DNA of 64,000 nt from Ancylobacter sp. IITR112. GTDB lineage: Bacteria; Pseudomonadota; Alphaproteobacteria; Rhizobiales; Xanthobacteraceae. The notes beneath the pieces were generated by a model that was given only the letters and a program-made list of their open reading frames with translations, ran no database searches and was not told where the DNA came from. Below are positions 1-8,661 of this stretch, piece by piece (within the stretch, counting starts at the first letter, position 1; each line of letters starts with the position of its first letter). The stretch is taken from contig NZ_JBGCUS010000001.1 of assembly GCF_041415945.1 (NCBI RefSeq), forward strand, positions 744,001-808,000, given 5' to 3'. Made by a program: the position numbers and the translations under genes.

Positions 1-2
1 TC

Positions 3-461
3 TATGAGGGAGACGGGGGCAAGCTGAACCCGAAGGCGCGTACCTCCTTCCGCTGGGTACCGAACGGCATTCCCGGCGTCGAGACGCGGCTGCAGATCCT
101 GTTCTCCAAGGGGGTGGTGGAAGGGCGGATCACGCTCAACGAGTTCGTCGCGCTCACCTCCACCAACCACGCCAAGATGTACGGCCTTTATCCGAAGAAG
201 GGTTCCATCGCCCCCGGTTTCGACGCCGACATCGTGCTGTGGGACCCTAACCGCAAGGAGACGATCCGCCAGGAGCTGATGCACCACGGCGCCGACTATA
301 CGCCCTATGAGGGCATGGCGGTGACGGGTTGGCCGGTCATGACCCTGCTGCGCGGCAAGGTGATGGCCGAGGACGGCCGTATTGTCGGGGAGCCTGGCGA
401 TGGCGGCTTCCTCAGGCGCGACCTCTCGCCCTACGCCGTGCCTGCGGGCTACGGCCGATGA
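3..461 (+). CDS. D-hydantoinase / dihydropyrimidinase, C-terminal part
   Basis: The frame is open from the window edge, so the N-terminus with the metal-binding HxH is outside. The visible 152 residues match the C-terminal part of cyclic amidohydrolases that open hydantoin or dihydropyrimidine rings: a substrate-loop-like stretch (KARTSFRWVPNGIPGVETR), then LTSTNHAKMYGLYPKKGSIA and GFDADIVLWDP, the usual return to the small beta-sandwich domain. In the family this is a cytosolic Zn enzyme of pyrimidine or hydantoin breakdown. It ends about 150 bp before the next gene. Whether it prefers dihydropyrimidines or hydantoins cannot be told from this fragment. Confidence 0.88.
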   Translation, partial: YEGDGGKLNPKARTSFRWVPNGIPGVETRLQILFSKGVVEGRITLNEFVALTSTNHAKMYGLYPKKGSIAPGFDADIVLWDPNRKETIRQELMHHGADYTPYEGMAVTGWPVMTLLRGKVMAEDGRIVGEPGDGGFLRRDLSPYAVPAGYGR

Positions 462-552
462 CTGCGTCGGCGCGGCGGGGGGGAGCAGGCATCAGGCGGG
501 AAGCCTCATCGCACCTTTCGTCGCCGTCGCCGGCGATGGATGGCGGGCCATG

Positions 553-577
553 GGAACGCGGATCGGCGGCCGGCGTT
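553..577 (+). promoter_or_regulatory. EcfG-type (general stress sigma) promoter
   Basis: GGAAC at 553-557, 16 bp spacer, CGTT at 574-577. This matches the alphaproteobacterial EcfG consensus exactly. A start site near 584 would lie about 26 nt before the small membrane-protein gene at 610. Confidence 0.6.
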
Positions 578-609
578 GTTCGGGCAGTCCACGTCACAGG
601 AGCTTGCCG

Positions 610-876
610 ATGGTCGACCCCAACAAGATCAACGAAAATCTGCCGTCCAGCGCCGATGCGCTGATGCGCGACACGGGCCGCAACATGTCCGCCGCTGCCG
701 ACAGCGTCCGCGACGGTGTGCATGACGCCGCCGAGCGCGCCTCGGGCCTCTATGCCGCCGGCAATGCGGCGGTCGCCAACCGCATCGACGTGCTCCCGGG
801 CATGGTGACGGCGGCTCTCGCGGGCGTCGTGGTCGGCTATTTCATCGGCCGCGATCACCATCACCGCCGCTGGTGA
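610..876 (+). CDS. small protein with C-terminal membrane anchor (ElaB/YqjD/DUF883-like)
   Basis: 88 residues. The ATG at 610 is chosen because AGGAG lies 7 nt upstream; longer open frames begin in the hydantoinase gene. The first 60 residues are polar and probably helical, with alternating Ala and charged residues (SAADSVRDGVHDAAERA). A single membrane segment follows (GMVTAALAGVVVGYFIGR) and the tail is HHHRRW. The layout of an amphipathic helix plus a glycine-rich C-terminal anchor is that of ElaB/YqjD proteins, which tether ribosomes or other partners to the inner membrane in stationary phase. Homology is inferred from layout only. An EcfG-type promoter upstream fits a stress role. Confidence 0.6.
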   Translation: MVDPNKINENLPSSADALMRDTGRNMSAAADSVRDGVHDAAERASGLYAAGNAAVANRIDVLPGMVTAALAGVVVGYFIGRDHHHRRW

Positions 877-918
877 GCGGTGCGGGCGTGGCCGGGTGCC
901 GCGCCGGCGGAAGGCGGG

Positions 919-946
919 AAAGGGCAGGGGGTTCCTCCTGCCCTTT
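919..946. terminator. hairpin, probable terminator of the 610 gene
   Basis: A perfect 10-bp stem, AAAGGGCAGG (919-928) with CCTGCCCTTT (937-946), and an 8-nt loop, 42 bp after the stop codon. The stem itself ends in TTT followed by a pyrimidine-rich stretch. Confidence 0.55.
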
Positions 947-1471
947 CTCATGGGCAGCACAGAGTCGCAGAGCTGCACCAACAAATGTTGTTTTAGCGAC
1001 ATTTTATGTCGAAAAACATTCTCCATGAAGTGTCATTTGATGCTTCCGGTCGTCGGTTTCGCCGTCGGCTACCCGTGGCGATGAGGCGACCAACTCGCGT
1101 GGCGGAACGATTCCGTAGCCCCCGAAATCCGTCGACTTGTCGGGCGGGCCCACGCCGCTCCGTTTGCGTCAGTGAAAAATTATCAGTCTAATCAGATATA
1201 TAAGCGTCAAACATGCTCTGGTCGAAGAGCCGCCGCTTGGGAGGGGCGGGGCGCGCGCGCCTGGGCTCGCCCGGTCGGGACAGGCCGCCGTGACCGGAAA
1301 GGCACGCTGCCCGCTTCCTGTCCCGCTTCGTTATCGTGCGATCAAAATGTTATCTAAGTGACATACTGATCTGCCAAATCAGCAATCCTCGATCAACTGC
1401 CGACCGAAAACCGCGAGCCGCTGGCGCTTTCGGTTCGGTTCTGGCCATTCCGGGCGCATGGGGACTGCACG
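947..1471. other. intergenic region before the autotransporter
   Basis: About 525 bp without a convincing gene. It is richer in A+T than its surroundings at 980-1030, 1170-1215 and 1340-1385, as expected for promoter DNA of the following gene, but no single promoter stands out. No RNA gene was recognised. Confidence 0.4.
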
Positions 1472-4400
1472 ATGACTACCAGGACAAGCCGTCACCGACG
1501 TGACTTCAGCCTCGCCACTCTGACCTCGCGGTTCCTGTGCGGCGCCGCCATGACGGTCCTCGGCGCCGCCGCCGCTCAGGCGCAGGACGGCACGATCCGC
1601 ATCCTGACGCTGAACACCTGGGGCGACCAGTACGCCAACAATCTCGGCGTCACCTCCGATTTCTTCATCAACGGCAATTACGACATCATCGCCCTGCAGG
1701 AATCGCGGACCAACACCAAGTACATTCCCGGCCTGACCAGCATTCTCGGCGATGCCGGCCTCGGCACCTATGCCGGCACCCAGATCAGCGATGTCAGCGT
1801 GCTCAGCCGCCTCTCCGGCAGCTTCGGCTCCAGCACGCTCGGCGACGCCGTCGCCTACCAGAAGATCGACGCGCAGAACGGCGTGCCGCAGACGATCATC
1901 GGTTCGGTGCATCTGAACTATTATGACGAGCCCAATATCCGCCTCAACGAGGTGAAGGGCCTCAATAGCTGGGCGGCGAGCTCCGACACGCCGATCATCC
2001 TCGTTGGCGATTTCAATGCCGGCGATGTCTCTGAACGCGGCCTGCACAATGCCGAGCAGCAGTCCTATCTTTTCGCCCGCACCATCGTCGACAGCGGCTC
2101 CTCGGCGCTGTGGAAGCAACTCGCCCTCGAATACACGCCCGACGGCAAGGAGACCGAGTATCAGGCCTATGCGGCCTCGATGCAGGTGATCGACGGCAAT
2201 GGCACGGTGCATTATCGCAACGTGATCCAGGCCTATTTCGACGCGCATCGCGACGAATTCCCCGGCAAGACCAGCATCTCGCAGTTGAGCTGGCGCCAGT
2301 GGGAAGCGATCATCGCCAAGGACATGGCGCAGAACGGCATCACCTTCGAGGATGAGACCTATCCGGTCGCCTCGAACACGCCGGTGACCATGAACGTGCT
2401 GAAGAAGCAGTACATGCTGCTGACCACGGAGGCCGAGCGCGAGCCCTTCGCCCCGCACGAATTGGGTGATGGCACCACGACCTGGCCGTCCGCCGGCGAG
2501 GACGCCACCAATACCTGGACAAGCTGGGATCGCGTGACGATCGACCATTTCCTGGTCTCCCGCCCCTTCGGCAAGTGGTACACCATCGTCGACGATCCCA
2601 ATGACGCCTATACCGGCGTGCTTGACGATGTCGGCTTCACCAATGACGGCACCTCCCCGCTCGCCGACCACGAGCCGGTCGCGCACACGCTGAAATGGAT
2701 CGGTCCCGCGCTGGTGACCTACACCGAGACGGTGGACAGCGCGGAAGTCGAGAAGACCCGGCTGGTGTGGGGCTCGGACGCCACTGTGTTCGAGGAGAAC
2801 AACAAGGAGTTCTACCTCACCCGCAACAATATGCGCACCGATGTCTATCTCGGGCAGATTTCCGACGAGAACGGCAATCCCATCCTCACCGACCTGACGG
2901 AGGAGGAGAAGAAGACGCTGCTCGACTGCACCAGCACCGATCCGCGCTTCCAGCAGGCCATTGTCGACTATTGCATCGACGACCACAGCTTCATCGGCGA
3001 GACGCTGGTGACTGATGGCGGCACGCTGATCGTCGACGAGGACGCCGCGCTCGGCACCTCGGCGGCCAGCCTGCATCTCGATGACGGCACGCTGCGCATC
3101 GCCGGCACCGACATGGCGCTGCTCGACCGTGCCGTCGTGCTGGAAGCTGGCGGCGGCAGCATCGAGATCGCGGAAGCCGACAATGCGGTGGCCATCGCCC
3201 GCGTCATCTCCGGCACCGGCAGCCTGACGAAGCTGGGCGAGGGCGCGCTGGGGCTGTTCGGCGACAACACCTATACCGGCGAAACCCGCGTGGAAGAGGG
3301 CTTCCTGGTGGTGAACGGCTCCATCGCCGCTTCCGCCCTCACCACCGTGTTCGACGGCGCCGCGCTGGGCGGCACCGGCACGGTGGGCGATCTGCGCGTC
3401 GCCTCGGGCGGCATTCTGGCGCCGGGCCAGTCCATCGGCACGCTCAACGTGGCCGGCGACCTGACCTTCGCGGCGGGTTCCTACTACCAGGTCGAGGTGA
3501 ATGCCGAAGGCATGAGCGACCGTGTCGCCGTCACCGGCACCACCACTATCGAGGGCGGCAGTGTCGTCGCCATTGCCGCCGGCGGCGACTATCTGCCGGA
3601 GACCGCCTATACCATCCTCACCTCGGCCGGCGGCATTGACGGCGCCTTCGCCGACATTTCCTCCAGCCTCGCCTTTCTCGATCCCACGCTGACCTATGGC
3701 GAGACCGAGATCGAACTGATGCTATCGCGCAACGACACGGCGTTCGACAAGGTCGGCTACACAAGCAACCAGCAGGCGGCGGCGCGCGGCGCCGAGAGCC
3801 TCGGCTATGGCAACGCGCTCTATGATGCCATCGTGATGCAGGATGCGGGCACGGCCCGCGCCATCTTCACCCAGATCGGCGGTGAACTGCACGCTTCCAC
3901 GGCGGGCGTTCTGGTGAGCAACAGCCGGTATGTCCGCGACGCGATGGATGACCGCCTGCGCGCCTCGGCGGGCGAGACGCTCATCGACGACATGGCGGTG
4001 GTCGGCCTCGATACCAAGGCGCCCCGCCCGGTGGCGGCGGACACCAAGGGCGTCGCCATGTGGATGCGCGGCTTCGGCTCGTGGAACGAGGTCGACGGCG
4101 ACGGCAACGCTTCGGGTCTTTCCAGCAATACCGGCGGCGTTCTCGGCGGCCTCGATGCCGGGCTGCCCGGCAACTGGCGCGTGGGCATGCTGGCGGGCTA
4201 CAGCCAGACCTCGGTGAGCCTCGACGACCTCGCCGCCAGTGCCGACAGCGACAATGTCCATCTCGGCCTCTATGCCGGGACGCAGTCCGGCCCGGTCGGG
4301 GTGCGCCTCGGCGCCGCCTATACCTGGCACAGCATCGACACCACGCGCCAGGTGAACATCCCGACCATCGCCGAGCGGCTGACGGCAGCCTACGATGCCG

Positions 4401-4870
4401 CCACCTCACAGGTCTTCGGTGAACTGGGCTACCGGTTCGAGAGTGAAAAGGCGGTGTTCGAACCCTTCGCCAATCTCGCCTATGTCCATTTCAGCAACGA
4501 CTCCTTCGCGGAGCAGGGCGGTGTGACCGCGTTGGGCGGGGGGAGCGACGGTCTCGACACCTTCTTCACCACGCTCGGCCTGCGCGCTTCGACCACCTTC
4601 AATGTCGGCACGGCTCTGGCCAAGCTGCACGGAACGGTCGGCTGGCAGCACGCCTCCGGCGACATCACGCCCGAAGCCTCTCTCGCCTTTGTCGGCGGCG
4701 ACGTGTTCTCCGTCGCCGGCGCGCCGATCGCTGAGAATGTCGCGGTGTTCGGGGCGCGCCTTGAATTCCTCGCGACGGAATATGCTACCATCAGTGTCGG
4801 ATATGACGGGCAGTTCGGCTCCGGCCAGAGCGACAACGGCCTCACCGGAACGCTGAGCGTCAGGTTCTGA
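1472..4870 (+). CDS. autotransporter with endonuclease/exonuclease/phosphatase passenger
   Basis: 1132 residues in three parts. A signal peptide (about residues 1-37, cleavage AQA/QDG) is followed by an EEP-superfamily domain (about 40-410) with the family metal and catalytic motifs: LTLNTWG (Asn48), ALQESR (Glu77), ILVGDFNAG and the terminal LADHEPV. Next comes a beta-helix region with an autotransporter-associated repeat (GTGSLTKLGEGALGL, then NTYTGETRVEEGFLVVNGS, about 580-620). From about residue 860 there is a beta-barrel ending in aromatic Phe (SVRF). Together this predicts a type Va secreted, surface-displayed or released enzyme acting on nucleic acid or a phosphodiester or phosphate ester. 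The substrate is unknown. The DeoR-type gene downstream on the same strand may regulate it. Confidence 0.85.
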   Translation: MTTRTSRHRRDFSLATLTSRFLCGAAMTVLGAAAAQAQDGTIRILTLNTWGDQYANNLGVTSDFFINGNYDIIALQESRTNTKYIPGLTSILGDAGLGTYAGTQISDVSVLSRLSGSFGSSTLGDAVAYQKIDAQNGVPQTIIGSVHLNYYDEPNIRLNEVKGLNSWAASSDTPIILVGDFNAGDVSERGLHNAEQQSYLFARTIVDSGSSALWKQLALEYTPDGKETEYQAYAASMQVIDGNGTVHYRNVIQAYFDAHRDEFPGKTSISQLSWRQWEAIIAKDMAQNGITFEDETYPVASNTPVTMNVLKKQYMLLTTEAEREPFAPHELGDGTTTWPSAGEDATNTWTSWDRVTIDHFLVSRPFGKWYTIVDDPNDAYTGVLDDVGFTNDGTSPLADHEPVAHTLKWIGPALVTYTETVDSAEVEKTRLVWGSDATVFEENNKEFYLTRNNMRTDVYLGQISDENGNPILTDLTEEEKKTLLDCTSTDPRFQQAIVDYCIDDHSFIGETLVTDGGTLIVDEDAALGTSAASLHLDDGTLRIAGTDMALLDRAVVLEAGGGSIEIAEADNAVAIARVISGTGSLTKLGEGALGLFGDNTYTGETRVEEGFLVVNGSIAASALTTVFDGAALGGTGTVGDLRVASGGILAPGQSIGTLNVAGDLTFAAGSYYQVEVNAEGMSDRVAVTGTTTIEGGSVVAIAAGGDYLPETAYTILTSAGGIDGAFADISSSLAFLDPTLTYGETEIELMLSRNDTAFDKVGYTSNQQAAARGAESLGYGNALYDAIVMQDAGTARAIFTQIGGELHASTAGVLVSNSRYVRDAMDDRLRASAGETLIDDMAVVGLDTKAPRPVAADTKGVAMWMRGFGSWNEVDGDGNASGLSSNTGGVLGGLDAGLPGNWRVGMLAGYSQTSVSLDDLAASADSDNVHLGLYAGTQSGPVGVRLGAAYTWHSIDTTRQVNIPTIAERLTAAYDAATSQVFGELGYRFESEKAVFEPFANLAYVHFSNDSFAEQGGVTALGGGSDGLDTFFTTLGLRASTTFNVGTALAKLHGTVGWQHASGDITPEASLAFVGGDVFSVAGAPIAENVAVFGARLEFLATEYATISVGYDGQFGSGQSDNGLTGTLSVRF

Positions 4871-4891
4871 CGCGCCGTTTCGCCGATCCGC

Positions 4892-4919
4892 GCCGGCCGG
4901 GCCCCAGGGTCCGGCCGGC
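4892..4919. terminator. GC-rich hairpin after the autotransporter gene
   Basis: GCCGGCCGG (4892-4900) pairs perfectly with CCGGCCGGC (4911-4919), and CCC/GGG inside extends the stem. It lies 21 bp after the stop codon. There is no T-tract, so intrinsic termination is uncertain. Confidence 0.4.
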
Positions 4920-5002
4920 ACCGAGCGGTCTCGACCCATGGGGCGCCAGATGGACGCCGCATGGGTCGTTGACTATTGTGCAATGTGCGTTCGAGAGCCG
5001 AC

Positions 5003-5809
5003 ATGCTGATGCGCGACGAGGAGCGGGAAGACGAGGGTAAAAAGGCGCGCCGCCGCGCCTTCCTCGTGCAGTACCTCGAACAGAACCGCTATATCTCGAT
5101 CGAGGAGATCGCCAGCCGCTTCGCGGTGACGACGCAGACCGCCCGGCGCGACATCGTCGCGCTGGAACGCGAGGGCAAGGTGCGCCGGCTGCATGGCGGC
5201 GCGGTGGCGTCGACGCCGATCGACCCGACAGTGTATCGTCAGCGCCGCGTCGCCAATGCGCAGGCCAAGGAGGCCATCGGCACCGCCGTCGCCCGCCTCG
5301 TGCCTGACAATGCCTCCGTCTTCCTCGACACCGGGACGACCTGCGAGGCGGTGGCTCGCGCGCTGGTCGACCACAAGGCGCTGCGCGTCGTCACCTACAG
5401 TCTGCGCGTCGCCTCGACCTTGAGCGACTGCACGGATTTCACCATCGCCGTCCCCGGGGGCTTCGTGCGGCAGGTCGATGGCGGCGTGTTCAGCCAGACC
5501 TCCGCCGAGTTCATCCAGGCGTTCAAATTCGACTTCGTCGTCATCTCGGTGAGCGGCATCGACGAGGATGGCGATATTGGCGATGACGACTATGCCGAAG
5601 TCGCCGCCGTGCGCGCCGCGATGATGCAGGCGGGACGGGTGATCCTCGCCATCGACAGCAGCAAGTTCGGCCGCCGGGGGCTGGTGCGCCTCGGGTCGCT
5701 GCGCGACATCGACCTCGTCGTCACCGAGGCGGCGCCGGTCGGTGATCTGGCCGCGGTGGCCGAGAAGAGCGGGGTGAAGCTCCACCTGGCGCGGCTGGAG
5801 CCGGCCTGA
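5003..5809 (+). CDS. DeoR family transcriptional regulator
   Basis: 268 residues from the ATG at 5003; an in-frame TTG at 4976 would add nine residues and is less likely. The N-terminal DeoR helix-turn-helix is clear (YISIEEIASRFAVTTQTARRDI followed by LEREGKVRRLHGGAV). The C-terminal sugar-phosphate sensor domain shows FLDTGTTCEAVARAL, VVTYSLRVAS and the late AIDSSKFGRRGL motif. In the family such proteins repress carbohydrate or nucleoside genes and respond to a phosphorylated sugar. It follows the autotransporter gene on the same strand with a hairpin between, so it may control that gene; this is inference from position. Confidence 0.85.
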   Translation: MLMRDEEREDEGKKARRRAFLVQYLEQNRYISIEEIASRFAVTTQTARRDIVALEREGKVRRLHGGAVASTPIDPTVYRQRRVANAQAKEAIGTAVARLVPDNASVFLDTGTTCEAVARALVDHKALRVVTYSLRVASTLSDCTDFTIAVPGGFVRQVDGGVFSQTSAEFIQAFKFDFVVISVSGIDEDGDIGDDDYAEVAAVRAAMMQAGRVILAIDSSKFGRRGLVRLGSLRDIDLVVTEAAPVGDLAAVAEKSGVKLHLARLEPA

Positions 5810-6165
5810 ACTCGCGCCCGCGTGACGATGCGCCGGAGCGGCAACCGCATCCGAACCCGCCAAGCCCTCCTGTTGGCCGGACGGCGCGGCGTGCAACGGC
5901 GTGATGTCCGGCGGCCTCCAGTTGTTCGGGGTGTCGTATGGTGGCGTTAGAAGGTAAAAGCGCCTCTCATATAGTCATACCTTCATCCACTACTTGGCTG
6001 CCATAGTTTATCAAAGTTTAAATAATCTCGGAACGATGGCGGATTTGGCCGGTTGGTCTGCGGGCACGGCCCTGAGCGGGTTCTGCCAAGACGCCAACAA
6101 TGACAGCCATCCTGCGGCGGCGCCCGACGAGGCGCCGGCCGCCCCGGCATATCCTGGAGGTTCCC
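5810..6165. other. intergenic region upstream of Mn catalase
   Basis: 356 bp without a supported gene. An A+T-rich stretch at about 5940-6030 precedes the EcfG-like promoter at 6030-6054. The rest is GC-rich leader. Confidence 0.5.
6030..6054 (+). promoter_or_regulatory. EcfG-type promoter of the Mn catalase gene
   Basis: GGAAC at 6030-6034, 17 bp spacer, GTT at 6052-6054; the base before GTT is G instead of the usual C. The predicted start near 6061 gives a leader of about 105 nt. Mn catalases are common EcfG targets in Hyphomicrobiales. Confidence 0.5.
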
Positions 6166-7044
6166 ATGTTCTACACTGACGGCAAGCTGCAATACCCGGT
6201 GCGCGTCGAGAAGCCCAATCCTGTCTTCGCCCGAGCGCTGCAGCAGGCGATCGGCGGGGTGGAGGGCGAGATCCGCGTCGCCATGCAGTACATGTTCCAG
6301 GCTTTTGGCGCCCGCGGCCCGGCGAAATACCGCGACATGCTGCTCAACACGGCGACCGAGGAACTGGGCCATATCGAGATGCTGGCCACCGCCGTGGCGC
6401 TGAATCTCGAAAACGCGCCTCTCTCGCTCAAAGAGGAGATTTCCGCCGATGCCGTTGGCGGCGCCGTGCTGAACGGGATGGACTTCCGCCATCTGCTCTC
6501 GACCGGCCTTGCCGCGCTGCCGGCGGATGCCAACGGGGTGCCGTTCAACGCTTCCCATGTCTATGCTTCGGGCAACATCGCGGCGGACATGTACGCCAAT
6601 GTGACGGCGGAATCTTCCGGCCGGGTTCTGGCGGTGCGGCTCTACAACATGACCGACGACCCCGGCATGAAGGACATGCTGTCTTTTCTCATCGCCCGCG
6701 ACACCATGCACCAGCAGCAATGGTTGGCGGCGATCGAGGAACTCGGCGGCGCGGCGGCGCTGCCAATTCCTGACAGCTTCCCGCAGGAGCAGGAAAACAG
6801 CGACTTTTCCTATGTCTATCTCGGCCACATGACCGATGGCTCGATTCCCGAAGGCCGCTGGTCGACGGGGCCAAGCATGGATGGCCGTGCCGAATTTACC
6901 GGTCAGGTATCCCAGCCGCTCGGTGGCGAGCCGAGCCTGGCGCCGGCCCGGCCCGACAGCGGCGCACAGGCGGGCCAGGTGTCGAAATCCGGTGTGGGCG
7001 GCATGCTGGGAAAGGTGGAAGGCGCGATCGAACGCAATCTCTGA
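6166..7044 (+). CDS. manganese catalase
   Basis: 292 residues; ATG at 6166 with GGAGG six bases upstream. The ferritin-like di-manganese ligands known from Lactiplantibacillus catalase sit at matching positions: Glu35 (GGVEGEIRVAMQY), Glu66 and His69 (TATEELGHIEML), Glu149 (NVTAESSGR) and His182 (RDTMHQQQW). The enzyme disproportionates H2O2 in the cytosol without heme. The C-terminal 60 residues are low-complexity (Gly, Ser, Pro, Gln), as usual for the family. It stands alone, with an EcfG-like promoter upstream, which fits a general-stress role. Confidence 0.93.
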   Translation: MFYTDGKLQYPVRVEKPNPVFARALQQAIGGVEGEIRVAMQYMFQAFGARGPAKYRDMLLNTATEELGHIEMLATAVALNLENAPLSLKEEISADAVGGAVLNGMDFRHLLSTGLAALPADANGVPFNASHVYASGNIAADMYANVTAESSGRVLAVRLYNMTDDPGMKDMLSFLIARDTMHQQQWLAAIEELGGAAALPIPDSFPQEQENSDFSYVYLGHMTDGSIPEGRWSTGPSMDGRAEFTGQVSQPLGGEPSLAPARPDSGAQAGQVSKSGVGGMLGKVEGAIERNL

Positions 7045-7103
7045 CCGAAGCGCGGGGCGGCCGGAGCGGCCGTCCCGCCTGTGCTCGCAAGCGCCGCTGC
7101 GCG

Positions 7104-7391
7104 TCAGGCGGCGTCGTCGCGATCAGTCTCGGGCGCGGGATGATGGGGAACTTCCATCTCGCCCTGATCAGTCAGGGTGGGAAACTCGCCGGTATTGACC
7201 AGCGCCTCGATGGGCTCCACCGGGGCGGTGGCGGTTTCTTCCACCGACAGCAGGGTTTCCGGGCGGCCCTCCTCGAGCGCCACAATCTCCTTGGCCTGGA
7301 ACCAGTGATCCTCGGCCCGCCCCTCGGGACGGCCTTCCTCTTCCCAGAGCCGGTGAGCCCGCTCGCGTATCGCCTGTTCGTGCATGTCCAT
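7104..7391 (-). CDS. DUF2934 domain protein
   Basis: 95 residues. The ATG at 7391 is preceded by GGGAGGAC; longer frames lack a site. The N-terminus EQAIRERAHRLWEEEGRPEG with EDHWFQAKE about 10 residues later is the DUF2934 signature, a short helical motif of unknown function common in rhizobial stress proteins. The acidic tail looks disordered. It is divergent from topoisomerase IB and has its own EcfG-type promoter, so the two genes are probably co-induced. Confidence 0.85.
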   Translation of the reverse strand: MDMHEQAIRERAHRLWEEEGRPEGRAEDHWFQAKEIVALEEGRPETLLSVEETATAPVEPIEALVNTGEFPTLTDQGEMEVPHHPAPETDRDDAA

Positions 7392-7417
7392 GATGTCCTC
7401 CCGCGTGACCCAATGAG

Positions 7418-7443
7418 AACGCCGGTGCGAGGCGGACCGTTCC
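7418..7443 (-). promoter_or_regulatory. EcfG-type promoter of the DUF2934 gene
   Basis: On the minus strand GGAAC (7443-7439), 17 bp spacer, CGTT (7421-7418). A full consensus match, with the start site expected about 20 nt before the ATG at 7391. Confidence 0.65.
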
Positions 7444-7446
7444 GCC

Positions 7447-7472
7447 GGAACCGGGGTGGCCCGCGCCACGTT
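7447..7472 (+). promoter_or_regulatory. EcfG-type promoter of the topoisomerase IB gene
   Basis: GGAAC (7447-7451), 17 bp spacer, CGTT (7469-7472). A full consensus match, placed back to back with the minus-strand site at 7418-7443; only three bases separate the two -35 elements. Confidence 0.65.
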
Positions 7473-7506
7473 GAGGCTGATCTTGCGGCAGGCGCATTTC
7501 ACCATC

Positions 7507-8598
7507 ATGACCGAGAAAACCACGCTCCGGCGCCTGGCGCGCCGCTTCGACCTGAAGATCGTCTCACCCGCCGCGCTCACCATCCGCCGCAAACGCCGCG
7601 GGCGCGGCTTCAGCTATGAAAGCGCGGACGGAACGCCGTTGAAGGACCCGCAGCTTCTGGCGCGGCTGCGACGGCTTGCGGTTCCGCCGGCTTATCGGGA
7701 TGTACGTTTTGCCAGCGATCCGCGCGCGCATCTCCAGGCGGTCGGGGAGGATGCGGCCGGCCGGATGCAATATCGCTATCATCCGGACTGGACTCTCATC
7801 CGCGAGACGCTGAAGGCCGACCGGCTGTCCGGTCTCGCCGAAGCGCTGCCGCGCATTCTGCGCTGCGTGCGCCGCGAACTGCGCCAGCCCTCCTCCTCGC
7901 GTCGTTTCGCCCTCGCCGCCGTGGTGCAACTCGTCGCGCTCACCGCCATCCGCGCCGGAAGCGAGGAATATGCGCTCGAGCACGGCACGCGCGGGGCGAC
8001 GACCCTGCTCAAGTCACATGTGCGCCTCAAGGACGAGGAGGTCGCGCTGTCCTTCAGGGGAAAGGGCGGAAAGCCGATCGAGAAGCATTGCCGCGATGCC
8101 GACCTGGCGCGGGCTCTGGCGCAGTTGAAGCAAATCCCCGGTGCGCGGCTGTTCAAGTATCGGGGCGAGGATGGCGGTCTGCACGCGGTACGAGGCACCG
8201 ACGTAAATGCCTTTCTGAAGGTGATCAGCAGCCGTTCGATCTCACTGAAGGATTTCCGCACGCTGACAGCGTCGCTCGGCGTGCTTGAGCGCCTGGGGCA
8301 GCTCGAGCCGGCAGGGAGCGAGCGCGGGCGCCGCCGCCAGATCCGAGAGGCGATCGCGCCGCTGGCCGATGAACTCGCCAACACGCTTACCGTCTGCCGC
8401 ACCAGTTATGTTCATGACAGCGTGATCTCCGCCTTTGAAACCGGGAAGCTCGCCAAAATCGGCGCCGAAGCGCGTTCGCCGCTGGCGCGCATGCAGTTGC
8501 TCGCCGAATTGCTACGTAGCAAGGGCTGCCGCCCCCGTGCCCCCCGCCGCGCATCGCGCCGCACCGATATCGGCGGCGGGGAAGAGATGCGGGCATAA
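7507..8598 (+). CDS. DNA topoisomerase IB
   Basis: 363 residues from the ATG at 7507; a GTG at 7456 lies inside the promoter and is rejected. The N-terminal domain starts RKRRGRGFSY and VPPAYRDVRFASDP, and the poxvirus-type catalytic domain includes the Arg in TAIRAGSEEYA, the SFRGKGGK strand and the active-site Tyr301 in CRTSYVHDSV. Family enzymes relax supercoils by a 3'-phosphotyrosine intermediate. In this bacterial clade the gene is accessory and often linked to stress genes. The EcfG promoter upstream agrees. Confidence 0.92.
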   Translation: MTEKTTLRRLARRFDLKIVSPAALTIRRKRRGRGFSYESADGTPLKDPQLLARLRRLAVPPAYRDVRFASDPRAHLQAVGEDAAGRMQYRYHPDWTLIRETLKADRLSGLAEALPRILRCVRRELRQPSSSRRFALAAVVQLVALTAIRAGSEEYALEHGTRGATTLLKSHVRLKDEEVALSFRGKGGKPIEKHCRDADLARALAQLKQIPGARLFKYRGEDGGLHAVRGTDVNAFLKVISSRSISLKDFRTLTASLGVLERLGQLEPAGSERGRRRQIREAIAPLADELANTLTVCRTSYVHDSVISAFETGKLAKIGAEARSPLARMQLLAELLRSKGCRPRAPRRASRRTDIGGGEEMRA

Positions 8599-8661
8599 GG
8601 CGGTCGACCACGCGACGAGCGCGACCAGCCTCTCCGCCGCAGCCGCCTGCGCGCGCTTCGT

